Part shown: positions 15,731-23,166 of the stretch, piece by piece
How the letters are laid out: each line of letters opens with the position of its first letter
Numbering within the stretch: the first letter of the stretch is position 1
From: Nocardia concava NBRC 100430
Lineage (GTDB): Bacteria; Actinomycetota; Actinomycetes; Mycobacteriales; Mycobacteriaceae
Assembly: GCF_000308815.1 (NCBI RefSeq)
Contig: NZ_BAFX01000188.1
Span: 1-32,128 of the forward strand
Reading direction: 5' to 3'
DNA: 32,128 nucleotides
Notes under the pieces: generated by a model
What the model saw: only the letters and a program-made list of their open reading frames with translations
The model's database searches: none
What the model was told of the DNA's origin: nothing
Made by a program: the position numbers and the translations under genes

Positions 15731-16617
15731 AGGATCTGCACCGGCCGCACGGAACACTGAGCAGCGCAGGCGATCCGGTCTCACTGACTCCCGAGGACGC
15801 GGGGTGGTCGTACACCGGGCTGCGGGTGTTGCGGCTCGGGCCGGGGGAGCGGCGCGTGGTGAACACCGGGGAGTTCGAGGCATTCGTCCTGCCGCTGGCC
15901 GGTTCGTGCACGGTGCGAGTGGATGGACAAGTATTCGAACTCGCAGGCAGGGATTCGGTTTTCACGCGGGTCACGGATTTCGCGTACGTGCCGCGAGACG
16001 CCGAGGTGGAGCTGTCCACGGTCGGCGGTATCGAAGTGGCGCTGCCCATGGCACGCTGCGCGAATCGCCTGGCACCGAAATACGGTCCGGCCGACCAGGT
16101 TCCGGTCGAGGTGCGGGGCTCCGGCCAGGCGACCCGTCAGGTGACGAATTTCGGGACCCCGGGAGTCTGGGATCACGCCGACAAGCTCAACGCGTGCGAA
16201 CTCATTACCCCGGACGGGAATTGGTCCTCCTACCCGCCGCACAAGCACGACGAGGCGTCCGAGTGCGAGGTCGTCAACGAGGAGATCTACTACTTCCGCA
16301 TTGCCGGTCGCGACGGAATCACCCCGGACCGTGAGGGATTCGGCATGCACCGCACCTACACCGCCGACGGGTCGCTCGACGAGAACGTGGCGGTCCGCGA
16401 CGGCGACGTCTTCCTCGTCCCGCACGGCTACCACGGCCCCTGCATCGCCGCCCCCGGCTACCCCATGTACTACCTGAACGTTCTGGCCGGACCAGCGCCG
16501 GAGCGATCCATGGCCTTCTGCGACGATCCCGCCCACACCTGGGTGCGGGAGGCGTGGGCGCGGGAGCCGCTGGATCCGCGCTGCCCGGTCACCTCCCATG
16601 AAGGACGGCTCCGATGA
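15727..16617 (+). CDS. iolB: 5-Deoxy-glucuronate isomerase
   Basis: A 296-residue bicupin enzyme converting 5-deoxy-glucuronate to 5-dehydro-2-deoxygluconate, the step between IolD and IolC. The metal-binding cupin motif lies in SSYPPHKHDEASECEVVNEE (about residues 165-184) with the later GDVFLVPHGYHGP His pair. An N-terminal cupin half (about 20-115) lacks a full metal site, as is usual in IolB. The start overlaps the preceding stop as ATGA and its own stop overlaps the iolD start as ATGA. Confidence 0.94.
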   Translation: MKDLHRPHGTLSSAGDPVSLTPEDAGWSYTGLRVLRLGPGERRVVNTGEFEAFVLPLAGSCTVRVDGQVFELAGRDSVFTRVTDFAYVPRDAEVELSTVGGIEVALPMARCANRLAPKYGPADQVPVEVRGSGQATRQVTNFGTPGVWDHADKLNACELITPDGNWSSYPPHKHDEASECEVVNEEIYYFRIAGRDGITPDREGFGMHRTYTADGSLDENVAVRDGDVFLVPHGYHGPCIAAPGYPMYYLNVLAGPAPERSMAFCDDPAHTWVREAWAREPLDPRCPVTSHEGRLR

Positions 16618-18458
16618 AGTGCACGACCGCGCAAGCGCTGGTCGCCTGGTTGATCGCCCAGCGGTCACAGACCCTCGACGGGCGCGAAGTGCCGCTGTTC
16701 CCAGCGGTTTTCGGGATCTTCGGGCACGGCAATGTGCTCGGGCTGGGGACCGCGCTGGCCGAGCGGCGCGAGGAGATCCCGGTATGGCGCGGGCACACCG
16801 AGGAAGGAATGGCACTGGCGGCCGTCGGACTGGCGAAGGCCACGCAGCGGCGGCAGGTCGGCATCGCCACCTCCTCGATCGGCCCCGGCGCTTTGAACAT
16901 GGTGACCGCCGCCGGTGTGGCGCACGCGAATCGGCTGCCGCTGCTCCTGCTGCCGGGCGACACCTTCGTCAGCCGCGCCCCGGATCCGGTGCTGCAGCAG
17001 GTCGAGCACTTCGGCGATCCGACCATAACGGTCAACGATGCGTTCCGGCCGGTGAGCCGGTACTTCGACCGCATCACCCGGCCCGAGCAACTCCTCGCGA
17101 CCCTGCCGCAGATGGCGCGCGTGCTGACCGATCCCGCCGACGCCGGGCCCGTGGTTCTCGCACTGCCCCAGGATGTTCAGGCCGAGGTGTACGACTTCCC
17201 GGACGCCCTGTTCGAACCCGTCGTACACCACGTCCCGCGCCCGCGACCCGATCGGCGGTCGGTCGCCGAGGCCGCCCGGGTGCTCCGGCAGGCCCGCCGC
17301 CCGCTGCTCGTTCTGGGTGGGGGAGTGCGCTATTCCGGCGCGGGCGAACGTGCCCTCGAATTCGCGCTGCGCCACGGCATCCCGGTTACCGAAACCACAG
17401 CCGGACGCACCCTCGTCCCGCACGAGCACGCGCTGTACGCGGGCCCGCTCGGCGTCACCGGCGCGGCCTCGGCGAACACCCTCGCCGCCGAAGCCGACGT
17501 GGTACTCGCCGTCGGCACCCGCCTCCAGGACTTCACCACCGCGTCCTGGACCGTCTTCGCCCCGGAAGTCCGGTTGGTCCATATCAATACGGCCCGGTTC
17601 GACGCCGTCAAACACGGCGCGCTCGCGCTGACCGGCGACGCCGACGCGACCCTGCACGACCTGGAACCCGAACTCCACGAGTGGCTCACCGACCCCGACT
17701 GGACGGCCCGCGCGGCCGCGGTCCGCGCCGACTGGGACGCCCATATCGACAAACTCCGCGCCCCCACCCCCGGCATCCCGAGCTACGCCCAGATCGTCGG
17801 CGTGGTCAACGAGCTCAGCGGCTCCTCCGACTATGTCATGACCGCCTCGGGCGGACTCCCCGGCGAACTCGTCGGCGGCTGGCGGGCCGTCGGCGGCGCA
17901 CCCACCATGGACGTCGAGTACGGCTTCTCCTGCATGGGTTACGAACTCGCCGGCGCCTGGGGCGCGGCCATGGCGCACCCGCAGGGACTGGTCACCACCC
18001 TGCTCGGCGACGGCTCCTACCTCATGCTGAACTCCGAGCTGTTCTCCGCCGCCTTCGCCGGGCATCCGCTAGTGGCCGTGGTGTGCGACAACGACGGGTA
18101 CGCGGTCATCGCGCGCCTGCAGGAGGGCCAGGGCGGGCAGCCGTTCAACAACTTCTACGCCGACTGCCGCACCAACCACGCCGACCCGCCCCGCGTCGAC
18201 TTCGCCGCCCATGCCCGCGCCCTGGGCTGCTCGGTGTTCACCGCGGGCGAACTCGGCGAGTTCCGCGACGCGTACGCCCGCGCCCGCACCGCCGCCACCG
18301 TGGAGCGGCGGCCCGCCGTCGTGGTGGTGCGCACCCGGCCCGCGACCTGGACCGAGGCCGGAGCCTGGTGGGAAGTCGGTGTGCCGCAACACCTCTCGGG
18401 GCGGGCCGAATACGACCGCAGCAAATCCGGGCAGCTGCGCTACACCCGGCCGAGTTGA
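16614..18458 (+). CDS. iolD: 3D-(3,5/4)-trihydroxycyclohexane-1,2-dione hydrolase
   Basis: A 614-residue thiamine-diphosphate enzyme that opens the inositol-derived ring to 5-deoxy-glucuronate. It has the three-domain ThDP layout: the pyrimidine-binding domain with the conserved Glu in HTEEGMALAAVG (near residue 62) and SSIGPGALNMVTAAG; the central domain around VLGGGVRYSGAG; and the pyrophosphate-binding domain with the metal motif from GDGSYL to the Asn in CDNDGYAVI (about 464-492). AAGGA precedes the ATG. It is the last gene of the operon; 160 bases follow before the next gene. A methylmalonate-semialdehyde dehydrogenase (IolA) to finish the pathway is not in this window. Confidence 0.95.
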   Translation: MKCTTAQALVAWLIAQRSQTLDGREVPLFPAVFGIFGHGNVLGLGTALAERREEIPVWRGHTEEGMALAAVGLAKATQRRQVGIATSSIGPGALNMVTAAGVAHANRLPLLLLPGDTFVSRAPDPVLQQVEHFGDPTITVNDAFRPVSRYFDRITRPEQLLATLPQMARVLTDPADAGPVVLALPQDVQAEVYDFPDALFEPVVHHVPRPRPDRRSVAEAARVLRQARRPLLVLGGGVRYSGAGERALEFALRHGIPVTETTAGRTLVPHEHALYAGPLGVTGAASANTLAAEADVVLAVGTRLQDFTTASWTVFAPEVRLVHINTARFDAVKHGALALTGDADATLHDLEPELHEWLTDPDWTARAAAVRADWDAHIDKLRAPTPGIPSYAQIVGVVNELSGSSDYVMTASGGLPGELVGGWRAVGGAPTMDVEYGFSCMGYELAGAWGAAMAHPQGLVTTLLGDGSYLMLNSELFSAAFAGHPLVAVVCDNDGYAVIARLQEGQGGQPFNNFYADCRTNHADPPRVDFAAHARALGCSVFTAGELGEFRDAYARARTAATVERRPAVVVVRTRPATWTEAGAWWEVGVPQHLSGRAEYDRSKSGQLRYTRPS

Positions 18459-18569
18459 TCGCTCCTCGGTTGCGCGGATGATCGTCAATCCGGGCAAACT
18501 GCCACTTGGGTGACCGGCGCAGCCGAAGTGTGGCAGACTCGGCGCAAACACAGAATGGCCTTGGTGATC

Positions 18570-18598
18570 AGCTGTGTTTTGTTTTCGGAGACACAGCT
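18570..18598 (+). promoter_or_regulatory. Hairpin upstream of the 500-residue unknown gene
   Basis: AGCTGTGT (18570-18577) and ACACAGCT (18591-18598) are perfect 8-bp inverted arms around a T-rich 13-base loop, ending 20 bases before the ATG at 18619. It may be a leader hairpin or a protein site. It is not a convincing terminator for iolD because no U-tract follows the second arm. Confidence 0.35.
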
Positions 18599-18618
18599 AC
18601 GGGAGTTTGAAGGTCGCA

Positions 18619-20121
18619 ATGGATCTCAGCGCCATCGAGCGTCAGGTGGCCGCGGACCGCGGAACCGCGCGGGACCGGACACCCGAAGCCGAGCTGGCGC
18701 TGGCGACCTCGCTGTGCGAGCTGGCCCGCGCGCTCATGGCCACCAAAAACGACCCGGCGCAGCGCGATCGCTCGCCCTCGGCGCTGGAACCCGCGCAGGA
18801 GGCGGTGCTCATCCGGCTGCGCTGGCTCACCGCCGGACACGTCACCGCACCCTTCGCCGCCGAGGTGACCGAGGCGCTGCGGCTGTTCGAGCAGGCCGCC
18901 CGCCTGATCGGGCACCGCGAGCTGGCCACCTCCACCATCCGCAATGCCTGTCAGGCGTACCGGCATGTGGCGCAGAACTATCCGCTGGCCGCGGGCGCGT
19001 CGGCGGACGCGCTGTCCAAGTGCAGCGTGTGGCTGTGCCGCCTGGATCCCAAGGCCGCCGTGGCCGCGGGCGAGGACGCGGTCCGCATTCGCGCCGGGCT
19101 CTTCGCCGCCGATCCGGACCAGGCCAACCGCTACCTGGCCACCCTCAATACGCTGCTGCGCACCCTCATGGTGGGCCGCCAGCGCAAGCAGGCGCTGGCC
19201 ATGTACCGCGAATGCTACGCGGCTGTCACGTCTCCGGCCATGACGCAGCGGCTGCGCGAAATCCGGGTCGAGGACATGGGTTTCACCAGCAAGACCGTCA
19301 CCGCGCTGCGCAAGCTGGAATGCGCCACCCTCGAACGCGCGGGCTACCTGACCCAGCAGCAGATCCTCTATCAGACGGCCGGTGACCTGGCCACCATCGA
19401 GGAGATCAACTGGCAGCTGGCCTTGGTCGGCCTCAAGCCGATCGCCGCCGGCGCCCTCCCCGATCAGCCCTCCAAGCCGGTCGAGATCAGCACCTCCTTC
19501 GGCGCCTTGGCCGTTCGCTGCTCCTCCCGCAATGCCGTCACCCTGGTGCGCGCCGCCATCCTGGCCGCCTATACCGCCGACGACGCCCAGCCGGTCCCCA
19601 GCTCCGCATACCTCGGCGTGGACGAAAAGCACTGGAGCACCCCCGAACCCGAGCCGAACCCGTCCGAACGCCTCGGCGAGGACGTCGTCCTCATCGAAAA
19701 GGTCTCCGAACACTGGGTCTCGGTGAAGAGCCTGAACTGGGAAGTAGCCCCCGTCGGCCGCCACCCGCTGGCCCTGCGCCTGTCCCAGGAATGGCCGGTC
19801 GTCAGCGTCACCACCACCGAGAACATGTCCTACGAACTCTGCTGGTACGAGGGCGGATCCGCGACCCAGTACGCGTCCCTGGGCCTCCCGGCGGCCCAGA
19901 CCCCCCTCGAAAAGCCCTTGGCCCCCTTGAATTTCAAGGCCCTCTCCGACTACGGCGCCGACTACGCCTCCGAAACCCAGGTCCGCTCGGCCTTCGGCAA
20001 CACCACCATGTTCACCAAACTCACCTGCCTCCCCGGCAGCGGCATCCGCCAAGCCGCCGAAGCGGGCCCGCTGGCCTCCCACGGAGCCAACATCCTCTAC
20101 TTCCGCGGCAAGGAGCAGTAG
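18619..20121 (+). CDS. Unknown 500-residue protein with helical-repeat N-terminal half
   Basis: I do not recognise this protein. Residues 1 to about 250 are Ala/Leu/Arg-rich and helical, with repeated patterns such as FEQAARLIG, RNACQAYRHVAQNYP and LATLNTLLRTLMVGRQRKQALAMYRECY, resembling degenerate TPR repeats. Residues 250-500 are richer in beta-like segments with scattered aromatics (EHWVSVKSLNWEV, WPVVSVTTTENMSYELCWYEGG) and end FRGKEQ. There is no signal peptide or membrane segment, so it is probably cytoplasmic. The ATG at 18619 has GAAGG about six bases upstream and is preferred over one at 18574. It stands alone, convergent with the DUF4345 gene at only 12 bases. No function is proposed. 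Confidence 0.75.
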   Translation: MDLSAIERQVAADRGTARDRTPEAELALATSLCELARALMATKNDPAQRDRSPSALEPAQEAVLIRLRWLTAGHVTAPFAAEVTEALRLFEQAARLIGHRELATSTIRNACQAYRHVAQNYPLAAGASADALSKCSVWLCRLDPKAAVAAGEDAVRIRAGLFAADPDQANRYLATLNTLLRTLMVGRQRKQALAMYRECYAAVTSPAMTQRLREIRVEDMGFTSKTVTALRKLECATLERAGYLTQQQILYQTAGDLATIEEINWQLALVGLKPIAAGALPDQPSKPVEISTSFGALAVRCSSRNAVTLVRAAILAAYTADDAQPVPSSAYLGVDEKHWSTPEPEPNPSERLGEDVVLIEKVSEHWVSVKSLNWEVAPVGRHPLALRLSQEWPVVSVTTTENMSYELCWYEGGSATQYASLGLPAAQTPLEKPLAPLNFKALSDYGADYASETQVRSAFGNTTMFTKLTCLPGSGIRQAAEAGPLASHGANILYFRGKEQ

Positions 20122-20133
20122 CGGCCGAGCGCC

Positions 20134-20544
20134 TCAGCGGGCCAAAGCCATCAGGTCCGCACGGGCCGGGCGGCCGGTCACCTGCCGCAGCAGTGGTGAA
20201 TAGATCAGCGGCGTGGCGAGTTCCACGACGATCATGGCGACATAGAACCAATGCGGCCACCCCACGTACGCGACCGTCAGCAACCGCACCAGCCCGCCGA
20301 CGAAGAACACCAGCATCAGCAAGTGGATCAGGCCCGCGTGGCGGTCCAGATCCCGTGCCGCCCAGACACACAACGCGCCGTACACGCCGAACAGCACCAT
20401 CGAGAACCGCAGATCGCCGTCGAGTGTGGCGTTCGGCGTGTTCGCTCCGATGATCGTGCCCGGCCCGATGAGGATGTGCGCCAGCGCGATCGCGATGCAG
20501 GCGACGCCGAAAACAATGAGAAACCAACGCAATACGGCCCGCAC
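20134..20544 (-). CDS. DUF4345-type small membrane protein
   Basis: A 136-residue integral membrane protein with about four hydrophobic helices: VLRWFLIVFGVACIAIALAH; a second around FSMVLFGVYGALCVWAA; a third around LLMLVFFVGGLVRLLTVAYVG; and a fourth around FYVAMIVVELATPLIY. This layout, including the NATLDGDLRF loop and FxGGLxR, fits DUF4345, whose function is unknown. I prefer the GTG at 20544, preceded by GAAGGGGG, to the ATG at 20616, which would place the coding start inside the tetR operators and add 24 polar residues. It is divergent from the TetR gene and is its likely target. Confidence 0.75.
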   Translation of the reverse strand: MRAVLRWFLIVFGVACIAIALAHILIGPGTIIGANTPNATLDGDLRFSMVLFGVYGALCVWAARDLDRHAGLIHLLMLVFFVGGLVRLLTVAYVGWPHWFYVAMIVVELATPLIYSPLLRQVTGRPARADLMALAR

Positions 20545-20557
20545 GACAGCCCCCTTC

Positions 20558-20575
20558 AACCCGGCCGACCGGGTT
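20558..20575 (-). promoter_or_regulatory. Stem-loop in the DUF4345 gene leader
   Basis: AACCCGG and CCGGGTT form a perfect 7-bp stem around a 4-base loop. It lies immediately before the GAAGGGGG ribosome-binding site of the minus-strand gene and touches the left edge of operator 1. It may affect translation or be a chance GC palindrome. Confidence 0.4.
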
Positions 20576-20596
20576 AGTAGACGTGTGTCAACTAGC
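20575..20596. promoter_or_regulatory. TetR operator copy 1
   Basis: This 22-bp element matches copy 2 (20617-20638) at 20 of 22 positions. Each copy is itself an inverted repeat: TAGTAGAC, four bases, GTCAACTA. On the minus strand a perfect TTGACA lies inside this copy, so binding would interfere with leftward transcription. Confidence 0.8.
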
Positions 20597-20616
20597 TGGG
20601 TGGAGCGTAACTCCAC

Positions 20617-20638
20617 TAGTAGACATGCGTCAACTAGC
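20617..20638. promoter_or_regulatory. TetR operator copy 2
   Basis: The second copy is centred 42 bp from the first, four helical turns, so bound dimers would lie on the same DNA face. It overlaps the expected -35 position of tetR, whose -10-like TATGGT (20652-20657) ends six bases before the ATG. This supports autoregulation. Confidence 0.8.
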
Positions 20639-20663
20639 GTCGATTTGCGGTTATGGTGGTGCG

Positions 20664-21254
20664 ATGCCGCCGCGTCGTCGCCTCACCCCCGAACAGCGCC
20701 GCGCCGAACTACTGGACGTAGGCGCGCAGCTCTTCGCCGAACTGCCCTATGACCAGGTGCAGATGGACCAGATCGCCGATCGCGCCGGCATCTCCCGGGC
20801 CCTGCTGTACCGCCACTTTCCCAGCAAGAGCGCGATGTTCGCCGCCGTCTACCAGCGTGCCGCCGAGACGCTGCAAGACCGGATCCACCTCGATCCGGCC
20901 CTGCCGCTGACCGACCAGGTCGCCTCCGGTCTCGACGCCCACCTGGCGTACTTCGACGCCAACCGGCACACCGTGCTCGCCGCCAACCGCGCCCTCGCCG
21001 GCGATCCGGTCGTCCAGGCGATCGTGCTGGGGGATCACACCGCCATGCACGATGAAATGCTCAATGCGCTCGACTCCACCGGTTCCGAGCGCGACGCGAT
21101 ATCCGCGGTGCTGACCTCCTGGCTGATGTTCGTCCACACCCTCTGCCTGGAGTGGCTCGAACACCGATCCCTCACCCGCGACCAAGTCCGATCGACCTGT
21201 TTGGGGGCGCTGACCGGAGCGCTTGCCGCACTCCAGGATTCACCGCCGCGCTAG
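20664..21254 (+). CDS. TetR-family transcriptional regulator
   Basis: A 196-residue TetR repressor. The N-terminal helix-turn-helix (about residues 12-58) has the typical AQLFAE...MDQIADRAGISRALLYRHFPSKSAMF pattern; the rest is a helical ligand-binding domain. The ATG at 20664 fits the family start and leaderless spacing after TATGGT; an upstream ATG at 20583 would lie within the operators. Duplicated operators in the divergent region indicate control of itself and the DUF4345 gene. The inducing ligand is unknown. Its stop overlaps the stop of the convergent amine-oxidase remnant on the palindrome CTAG. Confidence 0.92.
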   Translation: MPPRRRLTPEQRRAELLDVGAQLFAELPYDQVQMDQIADRAGISRALLYRHFPSKSAMFAAVYQRAAETLQDRIHLDPALPLTDQVASGLDAHLAYFDANRHTVLAANRALAGDPVVQAIVLGDHTAMHDEMLNALDSTGSERDAISAVLTSWLMFVHTLCLEWLEHRSLTRDQVRSTCLGALTGALAALQDSPPR

Positions 21255-21960
21255 GCGGTTTCGGCGACTCGCGCCGCGACCTCGGCAGCGGTCGCCAGGG
21301 CGCTCTCGGCCGCGCCCTCCATGTGGATGGGCCAGTGTGGGCTGCGTTCGGCGGAGGCGAAGAAGACTCGGCCGTGCGGGCGGGCCAGGCGACGGACGCT
21401 TGCGCGACACCACCGCCGCCACCTTCGTGGCCTGGCCGTAAGTCACCGCATCATAGGCGGATTGCTCGGGTAGCGGCGGATCGAACTTGATCGTCGCGGT
21501 CGTCGGGGTGCAGAGGACGGCGTAGTCCACCTCGACGCTGCTGCCGTCATCGCAGCCGAGCGTGACCCCGGTGTCGTCCTGCTGGACGTGAGTAACGGTG
21601 GTGCCCAGGCGAACCGGATCGGGCAGCATCGCGGCCAGGCGTTCGTGGAATGCGCTCATGCCCTCGACGATGCGGAACTGCATGCTGATACCGCCGAGGA
21701 TGCAGGGTATCGCGCCGCCGACCCCCTCCATGAAATCCCTTACCTGCAAGGCGGATACGTCCTCGAGGTCGGCGCAGAACATGCCCGCCAAGGCTGGATC
21801 GAGCATGTCGGTGATGGCCTGGGTCGGACGCGCCGAGTGCAGCCACTCGGCCGCGGAGAGGTTGTCGTCGGACGGGCCGCGGTACATGGTGCGCAGCAAC
21901 CGCAATGCCGCGATCAGGTCGCGCGGACGCACCGGCGGTATGGCTCGACCCCGCGTACAA
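21251..21960 (-). pseudogene. Decayed flavin amine oxidase remnant
   Basis: This is part of an FAD-dependent amine oxidase (monoamine oxidase/protoporphyrinogen oxidase-like). The retained part reads clearly from about 21945 (IPPVRPRDLIAALRLL) through GGISMQFRIVEGMSAFHERLA, the typical helper segment before the second FAD-contact region, to the FDPPLPEQSAYD region. Three faults are visible. The N-terminal Rossmann dinucleotide motif is absent, with a TAA in frame near 21979. After ATKVAAVVS about 100 family residues are missing. The C-terminal FAD motif (GRVFFASAERSPHWPIHMEG) continues in another frame and ends at the TAG at 21251. An internal deletion with frameshift explains this. In the original frame the open reading runs to 21240. 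Confidence 0.75.
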
Positions 21961-21982
21961 ACGCGTATTTATTCGGCGGGAG

Positions 21983-22903
21983 CTATGCGCGGGAAGGTAA
22001 TTCGAGTCGTTTGCCTACTTCGGCGGTGAGTTCGCGGAATCGGTCCAGTCGCTCGGTGGGCAGGAAGGTGAGGGCGTAGTCGTCACCGTCGGTTTGCAGG
22101 GATACCAGGACCGAGCCGGTCGGGTGAGCGTGGTCGGCCACCGCGTCGAGGAATAGTTCGGTGCGGTCCTCGGAAGGCTGATCGGCTGTGCGGGACGCGA
22201 ATTCCGGATACCACTCCCAGGACATGGCATCGGGACAAGAGGGCAAGCGTCGCAACACATCTCGGATCTCGTCGATGGGCTGGTGGCAGTCGAACTGTGC
22301 GATCACGCCGAGTCCGCCGAAGAACGGCTCGCCGAGTGCGGAGAGCAGTCCGCGCCAGGCCTCGCTGCGGTGGGCGTGCAGGGGGCCCTCCAGGCTGTGG
22401 CGCACCGAGGCGACCGGCCACGGATGGTGGGGCATGAGCAGGTTCGCGATGGACAGCAGGGTCCGCAGTTCGCCGGTGGCGGGTTCGAAGGGGTGCGGGC
22501 GCAGTTCGTCGAGCAGTACCTCGCCGGGGCCGTCGACCCAGCCGCTGGGGAGCACCTCATCCGGCGAGGGCACGGACAACACCTCGCGGAGCACGTCGAC
22601 CGCCGCGAGCGTGATCGCGCGGCAATCGTCCGCGCCTGGCGCTGCTCCCCGCTGGTCCCAGATTCCGTAATACCAGAGCGGGTGGTCGGAATCGGGTGCT
22701 GCCCAGCCCGCTTCCCGCAGCTGCCGCCGCTGCTCGGCGTCGAGCGCGTCGGAGACCTCGGCCCGCAGACCGTCCTGATACTTGAAGAGCTGCACAAAGT
22801 TCTGATCGCGCTCGAAGTCGAGAATGAGGACGGTCGCAACCGGGCTGTAGATCAACAGGGCCGCCAGTCCCGAGGCGAATCTGTACCAATCCCGGTCGCT
22901 CAT
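21983..22903 (-). CDS. TY-Chap/YbjN-like domain protein, function unknown
   Basis: A 306-residue soluble protein. The N-terminal 75 residues (WYRFASGLAALL...TVLILDFERDQNFVQLFKYQDGLRAEVSDA) resemble TY-Chap/YbjN-type chaperone-like domains, which begin with a W-x-x-F helix, then strands and FVQ. The C-terminal part (about 215-306) has a similar layout: CHQPIDEIRDVLRRL, GSVLVSLQTDGDDYALTFLPTERLDRFRELTAEV. The middle is rich in Leu and Pro. I infer two related alpha/beta domains. The assignment is tentative. The ATG at 22903 is preferred over 22930 by domain fit. It stands alone on its strand next to the amine-oxidase remnant. No partner is evident. Confidence 0.65.
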   Translation of the reverse strand: MSDRDWYRFASGLAALLIYSPVATVLILDFERDQNFVQLFKYQDGLRAEVSDALDAEQRRQLREAGWAAPDSDHPLWYYGIWDQRGAAPGADDCRAITLAAVDVLREVLSVPSPDEVLPSGWVDGPGEVLLDELRPHPFEPATGELRTLLSIANLLMPHHPWPVASVRHSLEGPLHAHRSEAWRGLLSALGEPFFGGLGVIAQFDCHQPIDEIRDVLRRLPSCPDAMSWEWYPEFASRTADQPSEDRTELFLDAVADHAHPTGSVLVSLQTDGDDYALTFLPTERLDRFRELTAEVGKRLELPSRA

Positions 22904-23052
22904 CACTATCCGATCCACCCAGCAGTTCAATTCTCGGACAATATGATTGCATTCGGAACGTCTCGTTCGCCAAGTCGCGCGCCACCGCGGGACTCGGATC
23001 GAGGGCTCGCGGGCCGTGTCCGCGCGTCTTCTCAGTTCCGATTTCGGTAACA

Positions 23053-23066
23053 GTGATCCAGCTCAC
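23053..23066. promoter_or_regulatory. CRP-like binding site upstream of the MFS gene
   Basis: AGTGATCCAGCTCACT (23052-23067) contains GTGA-N6-TCAC, the core of the CRP/Rv3676/GlxR consensus. It lies about 100 bp upstream of the MFS start in the gap after the divergent gene. Function is inferred from motif match only. Confidence 0.5.
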
Positions 23067-23166
23067 TCATGACCGCTACCCTGTGTTCACCCGGCTGATC
23101 GTGTCGCTTCGAGCAAGGGCCTTTCGGGGCGCGCGAAAACGCTGTGGAGAGAAAGGCGTCTCGATC

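Noticed and set aside
14482..16617. 711-codon frame joining the iolC/aldolase region to iolB
   Set aside because: The first part is an out-of-frame shadow (Arg/Pro/Ala-rich); only the iolB portion from 15727 is real, with an ATGA junction.
18499..18536. CTGCCAC...GTGGCAG hairpin after iolD as a terminator
   Set aside because: Only seven base pairs with a 24-base loop and no U-tract; too weak to call.
20545..20616. ATG start at 20616 for the DUF4345 gene
   Set aside because: It lies within the TetR operator region and adds a polar segment; a GTG at 20544 has a strong ribosome-binding site and starts at the first membrane helix.
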